Source of the DNA: Bacteroidales bacterium UBA5281
Lineage (GTDB): Bacteria > Bacteroidota > Bacteroidia > Bacteroidales > Lentimicrobiaceae
Assembly: GCA_002410555.1 (NCBI GenBank)
Contig: DHSR01000055.1
Location: forward strand, 1 to 41,274
Length of the DNA: 41,274 nt
Direction of reading: 5' to 3'
The translations under genes were made by a program, and so were the position numbers. The notes under the pieces were generated by a model. It was not told the DNA's origin and ran no database searches. It saw nothing but the letters and a program-made list of their open reading frames with translations. Positions 9,396 to 19,108 of the stretch are shown here, piece by piece (the stretch's first letter is position 1; each line of letters begins with the position of its first letter).

Positions 9396-11564
9396 ATGAA
9401 AAAATCGGCCTTAATTTGTCTTATTTGGATAATAATTACAGGAATAACTACCCAGGCACAAAACTGGACCAGACAAAACCCAAGTCCGACATTTCAACAC
9501 CTCTTTGGTATCAGTTTTCCATCGGCAGATACGGGTTATATTTGCGGGGAAAATTCAATGGTCCTTCGAACTTTTGATGGCGGCACAACCTGGGAGGAAC
9601 TCAACTTTCCTTTTAAAGGGCGACAACTTCAGGATATAAACTTTATTGACAACCACCGGGGCTATGTACCCGTAGGCTGGGCGGTATGTTACACCACCGA
9701 TGCAGGTGAAACATGGTCGCATTCAACCGTTCCGCATGGCAATGCAAGCTATTATAAAACCTCATTTCTTGATGATAGCACCATGTTTGTCTTCGGATAT
9801 GATGGATCACTTGCAAAATCTTCAGACCAGGGGATTTCATGGGAGCTTTTATACCAGGCCCCCGGTGAAGGAGAAAAATTTAATAATGTTCAATTTGCCA
9901 ATCATCTAACCGGTTATATAGCCGGGGAAACCATAAGTATATACAGAACCCCTGTTTTTAGGCGGACCAATGATGGAGGCATTACATGGGAGGATATCGC
10001 ATTGCCTCCTGAAATCAAAATGGTGGCAGATGTATCCGTTATCTCGGCTGAAGAAATCTGGATAGGGGCCCGTAATTACGTGGGTGGTAAAAGCAGACTT
10101 TACCATTCCATTGACGGCGGTTTAACCTGGGACATAAAAATCGCCGGAAATAGCAATGGGGATCAGGGTATCATTAAAATGAAATTTTTTAATGCGTTGG
10201 AAGGTTTTGCATTAAATTGGATGAATTTATATAAGACTGTTGATGGAGGGGAATCATGGACAGCGCATTATTTATATGAACATATAAACTTTGACCCGAT
10301 GCTGAATAACTTTTCATGCCCCAATCAGAATACAGTTTATTTTTGCAGTTACCATCCATACCTATTAAAAACTTCCGATGGCGGTGATTCCTATCAAAAC
10401 CTCATGACAGGCTCAACAGATTACTTACTAAATATTTATTTTCGCGATTCTATACATGGCATTACCTTTCGGGATTATCCTGCTGCCACAGGAGCTGTTT
10501 TATATACCGAAAATGGTGGGGAAACCTGGCAGGAAGCAACCGTCCACAACAATTCAGGCACTGTTTATCTCCTCAATGATGTTGCCTTTACTGATGACAT
10601 GAACGGTTGGATGACCGCGCAGAGACCAACACTTTTCAGAACTTATGATGGAGGAATTAACTGGCATGAATTCCCGACAAATTTTCAGAATTTTTTTCTG
10701 AAAATCAGCACTCCGGATCCAGATCACATATTTGCTTGCACGGCTTACAGTGGCATTGTAGTAAAATCAACGGATGATGGCAATACCTGGCAGGACATAA
10801 GCACCGGTTATGCAGCTTCTGAAACCATGGATCACTTTATGTTCACCGACAGCCTTACAGGTTATATTGTGTATTATATTCCGGCCGAAAAAAAATACAA
10901 ATTATTAAAAACAAGCAATGGAGGGGCATCCTGGCAGGAAGTGAATTACGGTTCATCCCGTAAAATTCTCAGTTTAAGTTTTGCCAATAACCTTTCGGGA
11001 TTGATGAGCCTGAGTAACAACACGGTTCTTGTAACTCATGATGGCGGAGCAACATGGACCCAATCACACCTGCCGAAACCAGATTACATTACTTATGTTA
11101 AAATGTTTAGTCCTACCACAGGAATGGCTAACAGGAATGGTGATGTAATAATGGTGACTCATGATGGCGGTTTGAACTTTTACAACGTTTTCACCGGATC
11201 AACCGGATTTCCAGTTCTTAATCACAGCTTTTTCGTGAATGAAAATCTTGGCTGGGCCTGTGGTCAGGGTGGGATGATAATGCGATATGACTGTCTGGAT
11301 ACCGGTATTTCACCTCCCACAGGAAACCCTGTTTCCACTGCAAAAAGCGATTTCTTTTTCCCAAATCCCTCCAATGACAGGATTCACCTGAGGAATGTCA
11401 GTTTTGATCAGCTTTCCATCATAAATCAGCAGGGAAAAGTTGTTTATTCGACTCAAAACGAGGGCAACAACGAAATTGACATTTCAGGTCTCACTTGCGG
11501 AATCTATGTGGTATCTATCTTAAATAAAACAGGCAGGCATCAGCAGAAGCTGGTGAAGTTATAA
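9396..11564 (+). CDS. T9SS-exported Ycf48-like beta-propeller protein
   Basis: The frame is open from a TTG at 9387, but the ATG at 9396 begins a proper signal peptide (MKKSALICLIWIIITGITTQAQ), so that start is preferred, giving about 722 residues. The body has many repeats of the form T-DGG-TW (RTFDGGTTWEEL, YTTDAGETWSH, RRTNDGGITWED, VTHDGGATWTQ). These are the BNR/Ycf48-like blades of a beta-propeller. The last 75 residues form a type A T9SS sorting domain (FFPNPSNDRIHLRN, LTCGIYVVSI, HQQKLVKL). It should be carried across the outer membrane and released or anchored at the surface. The ligand or substrate is unknown; no catalytic motif is visible. Confidence 0.88.
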   Translation: MKKSALICLIWIIITGITTQAQNWTRQNPSPTFQHLFGISFPSADTGYICGENSMVLRTFDGGTTWEELNFPFKGRQLQDINFIDNHRGYVPVGWAVCYTTDAGETWSHSTVPHGNASYYKTSFLDDSTMFVFGYDGSLAKSSDQGISWELLYQAPGEGEKFNNVQFANHLTGYIAGETISIYRTPVFRRTNDGGITWEDIALPPEIKMVADVSVISAEEIWIGARNYVGGKSRLYHSIDGGLTWDIKIAGNSNGDQGIIKMKFFNALEGFALNWMNLYKTVDGGESWTAHYLYEHINFDPMLNNFSCPNQNTVYFCSYHPYLLKTSDGGDSYQNLMTGSTDYLLNIYFRDSIHGITFRDYPAATGAVLYTENGGETWQEATVHNNSGTVYLLNDVAFTDDMNGWMTAQRPTLFRTYDGGINWHEFPTNFQNFFLKISTPDPDHIFACTAYSGIVVKSTDDGNTWQDISTGYAASETMDHFMFTDSLTGYIVYYIPAEKKYKLLKTSNGGASWQEVNYGSSRKILSLSFANNLSGLMSLSNNTVLVTHDGGATWTQSHLPKPDYITYVKMFSPTTGMANRNGDVIMVTHDGGLNFYNVFTGSTGFPVLNHSFFVNENLGWACGQGGMIMRYDCLDTGISPPTGNPVSTAKSDFFFPNPSNDRIHLRNVSFDQLSIINQQGKVVYSTQNEGNNEIDISGLTCGIYVVSILNKTGRHQQKLVKL

Positions 11565-11582
11565 CCAACTCCTGACTTTAAA

Positions 11583-12881
11583 TCAGGCCAGAAAGGAGAT
11601 CGCTTTTCCGATAATAGTATCAAACGCTTCGTTTACCAACTTCGGATTGGCCTGCAGCGGGAAAGGATTTTCGTGGGTGTAGTAATATGGAAAATCAATG
11701 ATCTCCATTTGTTCGGGAGCCAATAGTTCAGACATATATGAAGCTGGAATTACTTTATCTTTAACCATTCCAATAGCATAGATGCGACTTCCCAATCGTT
11801 TAAATGAGTCCTCTCTCCATTGGAAAAAATTTGAACTGCCAATCATGGCTCTGAATGCCTGACCCCAGGGTTGGGTGCAAATGTATTCCGCCATTGGACC
11901 TCGATTTTTGATTTCCCTTTCAATTTTTTTGAGATAATAAAATTTTAGTCTGATGAACGCTTCTTCGTCCATAATGAGTTTTGAAACACCGTTCATCCTG
12001 TTAAAGGGTGCCCCGCCGCAAAATAAAAATAATTTTGAATCTTTCAAGGTATTGTCGCCATATGTGAGCATCATTATTTGCGATAAAAAAGCTCCAATAG
12101 AATAGGCAAAAAAATCGATTTTGCAACCTTTGTTGAATAAGGGGTGATTGCCCGTTTTAAGCAAGTCGGTTAGTTTTAAAATATCCTTTAGGCTTTGGCT
12201 GCCTGAAGTAAAAAATCGTTCTGGCTTATGGGTTAATCTCAGGCTTAACGCCAGATTGGCAAAAGTTGCCGAATGGTTCCGGTGATTTTTCAGGCGGGTA
12301 TTGCCGAGCAATGCAGACATCAGGCGGGGATTGCTCCATTCGGAAGGCGAACGGTTCATGTGAAAGGAGATTGGAAACAATATTATGGGTCGCTGCAGGC
12401 GAATGGCCAGCCGATAGGCCCACGGCAGATATTTGTTCCAACTGCGTTCATTCAATCCATGAAGCAAAATAATGGCCCTATCAAAATATTGTGATCCTGT
12501 TGGTTGAATTACCGGATAGTCGAAGTTCATGTTTTCCGGAACCTGGTCTTCATCAATATGTGGAAATGGGGTGATGAATTTTGATTCTTGGTTAAGTTGC
12601 ATGTTTAGCGATGAATAATCCGATGCGAAATTAAACAGGCTTATGCTTACCTGCAAATGAGGAAGGCAGAATTCCCGCGCTTCAGTCTTGAGCTTGAGAA
12701 TATTGGTCAGGGCCTTATAGGAGTCTGTGTAATTCACCTGCTTTTTTCTGCAAAGGAAATACTGCCTGCACATATATTCAACTTTAAGGGTTTTAGACCT
12801 TGCTTTTGGGCTTGAAACAGCTATGATGGGGTAAACAGCGTTATGTTGGGGTGAAAATCTGACCATCAAAATCCGATGCAA
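11583..12881 (-). CDS. DUF6051-like alpha/beta-hydrolase-fold protein
   Basis: The frame is 432 codons, but the first 50 or so residues (MHRILMVRFSPQ...) look non-conserved. The true start may be one of the internal Met codons before NYTDSYKALTNIL. The core is an alpha/beta-hydrolase fold: an HG oxyanion segment (AIILLHGLNERSWNKYLPWAYRLA), a conserved FPISFHMNRSPSEWSNPR block, and a nucleophile elbow AYSIGA (A-x-S-x-G instead of G-x-S-x-G). Late candidates for the acid and His are in MVKDKVIP and YYYTHENPF. I recall this pattern as the Bacteroidota family DUF6051, but could not check it. No signal peptide is seen, so it is probably cytoplasmic. It is convergent with the Ycf48-like gene, 18 bases away. 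Confidence 0.72.
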   Translation of the reverse strand: MHRILMVRFSPQHNAVYPIIAVSSPKARSKTLKVEYMCRQYFLCRKKQVNYTDSYKALTNILKLKTEAREFCLPHLQVSISLFNFASDYSSLNMQLNQESKFITPFPHIDEDQVPENMNFDYPVIQPTGSQYFDRAIILLHGLNERSWNKYLPWAYRLAIRLQRPIILFPISFHMNRSPSEWSNPRLMSALLGNTRLKNHRNHSATFANLALSLRLTHKPERFFTSGSQSLKDILKLTDLLKTGNHPLFNKGCKIDFFAYSIGAFLSQIMMLTYGDNTLKDSKLFLFCGGAPFNRMNGVSKLIMDEEAFIRLKFYYLKKIEREIKNRGPMAEYICTQPWGQAFRAMIGSSNFFQWREDSFKRLGSRIYAIGMVKDKVIPASYMSELLAPEQMEIIDFPYYYTHENPFPLQANPKLVNEAFDTIIGKAISFLA

Positions 12882-12914
12882 GGGTAAAATGGATTTTTAA
12901 TCTTGTTTTTTTTC

Positions 12915-12922
12915 TATCTTTG
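12915..12922 (+). promoter_or_regulatory. -7 box for the LytTR gene
   Basis: TATCTTTG matches TAnnTTTG and lies 24 bases before the ATG at 12947. No TTTG -33 element is evident. Confidence 0.45.
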
Positions 12923-12946
12923 TAAGAAGAGCCAACACCATCTTGA

Positions 12947-13789
12947 ATGTTTAACCTGCAAAGCCCAATACCAGCTTATCTCGTCGATAAACGGAATATT
13001 ATTCAGCTCATTCTGTTTACGGCTGCTTTTGCCCTTATATTTATTAATGTTTACGCTCCTTTTGGCGTCGATGTCTGGTTCAATGTGTCACGTTGGACCT
13101 TGTTGCTCTATTCAAGTATAATTATCCTTACAGGTGTTTTGGTCGTGGTAATCAGCCGGATTATCATGTTCAAAACCCGGCAACAGTATAAACTTAAGTT
13201 GTGGCAATACCTGGTCTGGGTAATGGCAGAAGTTTTTTTTATGGGATTGTTCTATACCCTTTATCAAATTCTTATCCTTGATGATACCCGGTTTTTTCCT
13301 GATTTGCTGGTGATTTCTGTTCAAAACACTGCCCTGGTGCTGTTGCTCCCTTATTCTGTGTTGTGGCTGTACTTTTCATGGGTAGAGAACAAAAAGAAAT
13401 TAGAATTGATCGGCAGTTCAGTAACAACTGAACCCACCAAAGGAATGATCCACTTTTATGATGAGCGGGGAACACTTCGTTTTTCAATCAAAGCTGAACA
13501 TCTGATGTATCTGGAAGCGGCTGATAACTATATTTACATTCACTATCTCGATAGCAGTAAACCAGTCAGGCTGTTGCTGCGCAATAACCTGAAAAAACTG
13601 GATGAAGAATTGATACATACCCCACTGGTACGTTGCCATCGGTCCTACATGGTGAACAGTAATAGGGTGAGCCTGATCCGCCGCAACAAAGAGGGGTTGA
13701 TGCTTGAACTTGACCTGCCTGAGAAGATAAATATCCCTGTTTCAAAATTTTATGTTGGAAACGTGATGCAGGTTTTTGTTAAGGATTAA
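12947..13789 (+). CDS. Membrane-anchored LytTR-family transcriptional regulator
   Basis: This 280-residue protein has four hydrophobic segments (about 20-40, 50-73, 92-113 and 123-146), then a linker and a C-terminal LytTR DNA-binding domain (about 175-280). Typical LytTR features are visible: LMYLEAADNYIYIHYLD, LLRNNLKKLDEELIHTPLVRCHRSYMVNSNRV and LELDLPEKINIPVSKFY. Four-helix LytTR proteins without receiver domains are common in Bacteroidota and probably sense membrane or envelope signals directly. The target genes cannot be told from the sequence. It forms its own unit, ending at a strong shared terminator. Confidence 0.92.
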   Translation: MFNLQSPIPAYLVDKRNIIQLILFTAAFALIFINVYAPFGVDVWFNVSRWTLLLYSSIIILTGVLVVVISRIIMFKTRQQYKLKLWQYLVWVMAEVFFMGLFYTLYQILILDDTRFFPDLLVISVQNTALVLLLPYSVLWLYFSWVENKKKLELIGSSVTTEPTKGMIHFYDERGTLRFSIKAEHLMYLEAADNYIYIHYLDSSKPVRLLLRNNLKKLDEELIHTPLVRCHRSYMVNSNRVSLIRRNKEGLMLELDLPEKINIPVSKFYVGNVMQVFVKD

Positions 13790-13963
13790 TCTATGTCAGC
13801 GCAAAGCTGAACTAGATATAATTCCTCAAGTTTATGAATGGTTCAAACATAAATAAAGTGGCATCCTGTAATCTTTTTGACGCTCCCTCAATATTCCAAC
13901 CACCTGCTTCAGGTCGCCACAATTGCCGCTTTATTTTTTACGAAGTAGTGTATTAACCTGTCA

Positions 13964-14006
13964 AAACAAAAAGAGGCTTGTTCTATTAAACAGCCTCTTT
14001 TTGTTT
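13964..14006. terminator. Bidirectional rho-independent terminator
   Basis: A perfect 15-bp stem (13964-13978 with 13992-14006) with A-rich and T-rich flanks closes a 13-base loop. It lies between the convergent LytTR and lipoprotein genes and would stop transcription from both sides. The rest of the 252-base gap shows nothing else. Confidence 0.9.
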
Positions 14007-14041
14007 CATTCCATTAATTAAATAATGAAGAAAATTACATT

Positions 14042-15556
14042 TTATTTGGCACTTGCGTGGCTGAAATAGATCCCGTTTGAAAGTTGATCTACTCCGTTAT
14101 AGGAACCCTTTGTTGCAATTACTGTCAGTATATCACCAACAACAATGCCTTGGTTAGCTATAAGGTATTTTCTGTCATCGCCGGTTGCACCATAACCCGG
14201 ATAACATCCATACAGGTAGATTTCACTGCCGTTGTCTGACAAATACAGATTACCATATGTTTCATTGGTGATTGATGTTATTTCACCAGTTACCATATAG
14301 TATGTATTGGGGTCATCAGGTTTAGTCAGTACCTCTGCAATAGTAATCGGAGTTACAGGAATTGAGCTTTCCAAAACAGCACCACCTACTTGCGGGGTTC
14401 CTTGATATGCGGCACGTTTTCCAACAATTGTGATAATATCACCTTCTTTTAGTCCTAGTTGTGCATAATCCTGGATGCCATAAACATATGTTTCACCTGA
14501 GAAATCTCTCAGGTATAAATTGCCATATGTATCATTGGTAATACTGGTAATAACACCTGCCAATCGATATTGTGTATCACCAACGGGAGCTTCAAGGAAT
14601 TCAGCGATACTTGCATCAATAATCGCTCCTGTTTGACTCACTGTTGTTTCTGTAGAATAGAATTTAGACCCGTCTGTTGTGCGGAATATGATGGTAGTGT
14701 TACGGTCTCCGCCGGCATTGGCAATGGCATTGAATTTCACAACTACCTGTTCGCCTGCCGACTCAATTGACGAAATTGACAACCATGACTTGGCATCTTC
14801 AGGGATATCTACCGATATGCCTTCTCCTTTGCAAGTGAGATATGCTATGAATTCACCACCTTGGAGAGGAAGCACTGCGTTTGCTACCGAATCAACTTTC
14901 ACAAGTGACTTATTGATCTTGATAACTGTAACATTTACCAATTGAGCATTTCCCTGGTAGGTAGTTTTTGGTCCCTGAACAGTTATTTCATCCCCCACTT
15001 CAAGTCCCCAACTTAAAAAGTTTTTCGTATTTCCTTTTTCGTCAAGGGTTCCATATATATAAATAGAGCCTGTTTCATCCTCCAGGTACCAGTTGCCGTA
15101 AGTTGTGTTGGTAATTGCGGTACAAACCCCGGTTACCAGGTAGGTCTTGCCGTCAGGTCCGGCAATTACCTCCGCACATGTGGCAGGTTCAACTGTTGAC
15201 AAACCCTGTATGATGTTAATTCTCTGAGTTTGGCCTCCGCTTTGGATTAAAACCTGTGCAGTGCGACCATCGAGGGTTGGTTCAGCTGAAAAAGTTAGTT
15301 CAGTTTCACCAGCACTGCCTGAGGTTGAAGAGATTGTCAACCACGTAACTGAATCCTGAATAGTAGTTACCTTCTCTATTGTCCAGCTATCTTTTGCGGT
15401 TACAGTAATGGTTGTAGAGCCTCCATCCACAGGGATAGACACGTAAGATGATGACACTTGAATTTCATCAAGCAATGTCATTGTTTCTTCATCGGTGCAA
15501 CTTGCCATCAAGGCAAGTATTGCAATGAAAAGTGGAAATATTTTTTTTAATTTCAT
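14042..15556 (-). CDS. Surface lipoprotein with BACON domains and three OB-fold-like repeats
   Basis: This 504-residue protein has a lipoprotein signal (LALMASC, Cys20). Residues 35-118 are a BACON-type immunoglobulin-like domain (SYVSIPVDGGSTTITVTAKDSW, then WLTISSTSGSAGETELTFSA). A second BACON-like unit lies at 225-310. Three repeated OB-fold-like units lie at about 125-215, 315-395 and 405-495, each with T-G/A-x-I/C-T-x-ITN-x-TYGN-x-YL followed by YxYG and a GD-I-TV-G strand. The order is BACON-OB-BACON-OB-OB. It starts 17 bases after the Oar receptor stop, so the two are probably co-transcribed and may work as receptor and surface lipoprotein. The ligand is unknown. Confidence 0.85.
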   Translation of the reverse strand: MKLKKIFPLFIAILALMASCTDEETMTLLDEIQVSSSYVSIPVDGGSTTITVTAKDSWTIEKVTTIQDSVTWLTISSTSGSAGETELTFSAEPTLDGRTAQVLIQSGGQTQRINIIQGLSTVEPATCAEVIAGPDGKTYLVTGVCTAITNTTYGNWYLEDETGSIYIYGTLDEKGNTKNFLSWGLEVGDEITVQGPKTTYQGNAQLVNVTVIKINKSLVKVDSVANAVLPLQGGEFIAYLTCKGEGISVDIPEDAKSWLSISSIESAGEQVVVKFNAIANAGGDRNTTIIFRTTDGSKFYSTETTVSQTGAIIDASIAEFLEAPVGDTQYRLAGVITSITNDTYGNLYLRDFSGETYVYGIQDYAQLGLKEGDIITIVGKRAAYQGTPQVGGAVLESSIPVTPITIAEVLTKPDDPNTYYMVTGEITSITNETYGNLYLSDNGSEIYLYGCYPGYGATGDDRKYLIANQGIVVGDILTVIATKGSYNGVDQLSNGIYFSHASAK

Positions 15557-15573
15557 GATTATCAGATTTTTAA

Positions 15574-18500
15574 TTAGTTAAAAAGATACTTGACACCTAT
15601 TAATGCGTACCAGCATTGACCCAAAGCGTAGCTTTTGGTGAATGTTTCGGTATTACCATTTATTGAAGAGGGTGTTGAGAATGTAGAATAGCCCTCAGCG
15701 TCAACGCCTTCGTATTTAAGGATACGGGCTTCGGAACCAATTTCCGGATTCAGATATTTAGCTACACCCCAATTGGAGTTGAAGAGGTTCATCACGTTTT
15801 TGATATCAAAACTAAGTTGCAGTTTGTGCTCATTATTGTTTGTTTTAATAGCAAAATCATGTTTGTAGCTGAAGTCAATGCGATGTACCCAGGGAGAGTA
15901 AACGCTATATGCTTCTGCATACTTGCCTTGTTGGTTTTTCAAATAGTCATTGGCATGCACATAGTCCATAAAGCGGGTTTTGTCGTCTTCCGAAACAAAG
16001 CGGAATTCGTTGTTTGCAACTTCACCATCAGTTGGAACATAGATTGCATCGTAGTTGTAGCCGTCGCTATTGATATCATTAACCATCATATATGAGTAGT
16101 TAGCTCCCCCGCGCCATGCTTCATAGATAAAGCTATAGTGGTTACCGCTCTTGTCGTGGGCAGTAAGAAATGCCACAAGACGATCGGGCGTGGTGTATTG
16201 AGAATTGTGCAAATTAATGTTGTTAGGACCTTCTATTGTTGGAACGTATGTAAATGCTGATTCTGCATTTGATCCCGGCATACCTGTTACATCTTTGGCA
16301 GTAGTACGCGTATAAGATGCCATCACACTCATCCAATCCTTGGGTTGAGCATTAATTATGATGTTGCCTGACCAGCCATAACCACGGCTTGTGTTTTCCA
16401 ATACGAATGCCTTTGTGCCTGTACGATAACCGTCAGGATAAATAGGACGATTGTCAACACCGTTGAAACGGGCAAAGCCACCTACAGTTGGAATGCTCCA
16501 GTCAGAAATAGAAACACCGTTGACCGTTTTATTGAAGATTCCTTCCACCGTTACAGAGAATGGGAAAGATGTCGGGAGTGCGTAGTCAACAGCAAGTGAT
16601 GTTTTCCATACTTGTGGCATTTTGAATTTTGGATCTACAGCCGCAATAGCAGACGGAACTGTTCCATCCTCAGGAGAAATAGTTGAAGGATATCCCAATG
16701 ATATGAGCTTGTCATAAAGTGCAGCAATATTAGCATTTCCGTTAGCGTCAGTTACAAGACCGCCGGCAAAATCATCCATTGTGAAACCCATTTTTGCTGC
16801 GTTCGCTGCATTTATCTGAGCCTGATACTGTACCATTCCACCGTTGGTAGGCATATTGGTGAAGAATACCAGGGGTAAATTACCCGAGAAAAGGCCTGTA
16901 CCTCCACGAACTTTCAAACTCTTATCGCCATAGGTATCCCACACAAAACCGACGCGGGGAGAGAAGATGATATTTGCATCAGGCCATTCTCCTGTGTTGA
17001 TATTGCGACCGGAATAATCAATTTCATAGATGGCATTGTTCGTAATCAGGTCACTATTATTGAAGAAAAGTCCATCAATACGAAGTCCGTATGAAAGTTT
17101 GAAGTTATCCCTAACGCTCCAATCATCTTGCCCGTAAATTCCAATTTTGTTTGTTCTTATGCGAGCTGCAGGATTTCTCTCTCCGTCATAACCATAAGTT
17201 AAGTTTACAATTTCAGGTGCTGCTCTGTTTAAGAAGTCATCAAGGCTTAAGTAGCGATAGTATCCTGTACCGTTACGCATATAAGCATTATCTGCCATCT
17301 TATATTCGAAAGCCATTCCACCTACAATTTTATGCTTGCCATAATAAAATGTGAGCTCGTCCTTGATATTCAAAACGTTGTTATGAACGCCATTGTTCCA
17401 TGTAAATAGTTCATATCCCAAAGACATATAGGCTTGTCCGTCTTTCAAAATGTCAATGAAAGGAAATTCGGCAGAATTCGATCCGCGGACATCGTCAAGT
17501 TTTGAGAATGTTGCCAAAAATTGATTGGATATATTATCAGAAAGGCGGCTGTTCAGGTCAAAAGAGAATGAATGAACCAGGTTGTCCATCGAATACATCG
17601 AGTTTGCAAACGACATTGAGGCCTGTGACATCCTTGCCTCAGACACACGGGTACCTCCGTCCATAGAAGTTGCATTAGGAGATATCCATGAAGTGTTTTT
17701 GGTGTAGTTATAGCGTAATGCCAAACGATGTTTATTGGTGATATTCCAATCTATACGGGCAAGCAGTTTGGTGTTGCTTTCATCTGCAGGGAAATTTGTG
17801 TAAGATCCCGTTTCATAACCATATTGATTTCTTACAAAATCAGAAACTGTCTGTAGATCGCTTACTGTTGTGCGAGAGATGAAATTGTTTGGATCAGCAA
17901 CACCGTCAGTTGAAGCCCGCCAACGATTAGCAATTGTTGGCGTTTTTGCCATTTCAGCGTTTACGAAGAAGTACAATTTGTTTTTGATAATCGGACCACC
18001 TAAAGTTAAACCATAATTTGTATTGCGGTCTTTATCACGCGCACCTGATATTTGTTGACCATCAACAGCATCTCCGCGCAGGTTTTCATTTCTGTGAAAA
18101 GTATAAGCACTTCCTTTGAAGGTATTTGTACCCGATTTTGTAATAGCATTTACACCGCCACCAATAAAGTTTGTTTGGCGAACATCATATGGAGCGATTA
18201 CAACCTGTAATTCTTCGATAGCTTCAATAGAGATTGGACTACCTCCACCGGGAAGTCGGTCACTCAAACCGAAGTTATTGTTGAAATTAGCACCATCCAC
18301 GGTAAAGTTAGCCGTACGGCCATCAGTGCCGGCAAGGCTCATCCCATTGCCACCATAAGGTGAAAGGCGGGTAATGTCTGTAATGTTGCGACTTACTGTA
18401 GGCAAATTTTCTATATCGCTGTTTGTGATATTGGTCACTGCCCCGGTTTTCTCATTAGAGAATTTTGTTCTGGTTGCTGTAACAACAACTTCATCTAATG

Positions 18501-18867
18501 ATGTTGATTCTTCTGAGAGTAAAACATTCATTTGATAGTTTTCACCTAAACTCAACGTAATGTTGCTTTGTGTGAATGCCCCATATCCAATGAAAGTAAC
18601 TTCCACAGTATATGGTCCGCCAACACGCATACCGTTTAGGTTGAATCGGCCCTCCATGTTGGTTGTAGTGCCATAAGTTGTTCCGGAAGATGTGTGTGTG
18701 GCAATCACCGTTGCACCCGGCAGAGTCTCGCCTGTTGAACTTATAACCTTGCCACTCATACTTGATGTAGTCACCTGCCCCAGTGCAATGGTGCCGCTCA
18801 ACAGGATTGCAGAAAACATCAGGAAGGTAATCCTGAGTCTAAGCAAAAACTTGTCTGATTTTCTCAT
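15574..18867 (-). CDS. Oar-type TonB-dependent receptor
   Basis: This 1097-residue outer-membrane protein has a signal peptide ending IALGQ (about 1-31). A carboxypeptidase-regulatory-like domain runs over 33-115 (SSTGETLPGATVIATHTSSG). A TonB-receptor plug follows at about 120-250 (LDEVVVTATRTKFSNEK, FTVDGANFNNNFGL, IAPYDVRQTNFIGGGVNAITKSGTN). The rest is a large beta-barrel ending in the aromatic WYALIGVKYLFN. Oar was first described in Myxococcus, and Oar-like receptors are common in Bacteroidota, some of them moving large peptides or proteins. The frame is intact and full length. It is followed 17 bases later by a lipoprotein gene. A TAACTTTG promoter lies 130 bases upstream. Confidence 0.93.
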   Translation of the reverse strand: MRKSDKFLLRLRITFLMFSAILLSGTIALGQVTTSSMSGKVISSTGETLPGATVIATHTSSGTTYGTTTNMEGRFNLNGMRVGGPYTVEVTFIGYGAFTQSNITLSLGENYQMNVLLSEESTSLDEVVVTATRTKFSNEKTGAVTNITNSDIENLPTVSRNITDITRLSPYGGNGMSLAGTDGRTANFTVDGANFNNNFGLSDRLPGGGSPISIEAIEELQVVIAPYDVRQTNFIGGGVNAITKSGTNTFKGSAYTFHRNENLRGDAVDGQQISGARDKDRNTNYGLTLGGPIIKNKLYFFVNAEMAKTPTIANRWRASTDGVADPNNFISRTTVSDLQTVSDFVRNQYGYETGSYTNFPADESNTKLLARIDWNITNKHRLALRYNYTKNTSWISPNATSMDGGTRVSEARMSQASMSFANSMYSMDNLVHSFSFDLNSRLSDNISNQFLATFSKLDDVRGSNSAEFPFIDILKDGQAYMSLGYELFTWNNGVHNNVLNIKDELTFYYGKHKIVGGMAFEYKMADNAYMRNGTGYYRYLSLDDFLNRAAPEIVNLTYGYDGERNPAARIRTNKIGIYGQDDWSVRDNFKLSYGLRIDGLFFNNSDLITNNAIYEIDYSGRNINTGEWPDANIIFSPRVGFVWDTYGDKSLKVRGGTGLFSGNLPLVFFTNMPTNGGMVQYQAQINAANAAKMGFTMDDFAGGLVTDANGNANIAALYDKLISLGYPSTISPEDGTVPSAIAAVDPKFKMPQVWKTSLAVDYALPTSFPFSVTVEGIFNKTVNGVSISDWSIPTVGGFARFNGVDNRPIYPDGYRTGTKAFVLENTSRGYGWSGNIIINAQPKDWMSVMASYTRTTAKDVTGMPGSNAESAFTYVPTIEGPNNINLHNSQYTTPDRLVAFLTAHDKSGNHYSFIYEAWRGGANYSYMMVNDINSDGYNYDAIYVPTDGEVANNEFRFVSEDDKTRFMDYVHANDYLKNQQGKYAEAYSVYSPWVHRIDFSYKHDFAIKTNNNEHKLQLSFDIKNVMNLFNSNWGVAKYLNPEIGSEARILKYEGVDAEGYSTFSTPSSINGNTETFTKSYALGQCWYALIGVKYLFN

Positions 18868-18999
18868 TGTTTTTTGTTTTGGTTAGTAATTGTTATGTTT
18901 GCTTATGTTGGTTTTGATGATTAATTCAGGATCATTCCGGGATAAAAGTTTGAGGTTCCTCTGAAAGTAGCCTTGAGTATTCCGGAATTTTTCAAGGTG

Positions 19000-19007
19000 C
19001 AAAGTTA
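19000..19007 (-). promoter_or_regulatory. -7 box for the Oar-lipoprotein operon
   Basis: The minus strand reads TAACTTTG, matching TAnnTTTG, about 130 bases before the Oar ATG at 18867. It would give a long untranslated leader. No clear -33 TTTG is present. Confidence 0.45.
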
Positions 19008-19108
19008 AGAGTCAATCTTAATATCATTCTTTCCTAAGCGTTAAGTTTTTATTAATTGTTTAATTCGTGGCTCTTTTCAAATGCATGTCAATTTGTTGGT
19101 TGATTTCC

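Noticed and set aside
13112..13487. Minus-strand open frames within the LytTR gene
   Set aside because: Shadows of a clear LytTR-family coding sequence.
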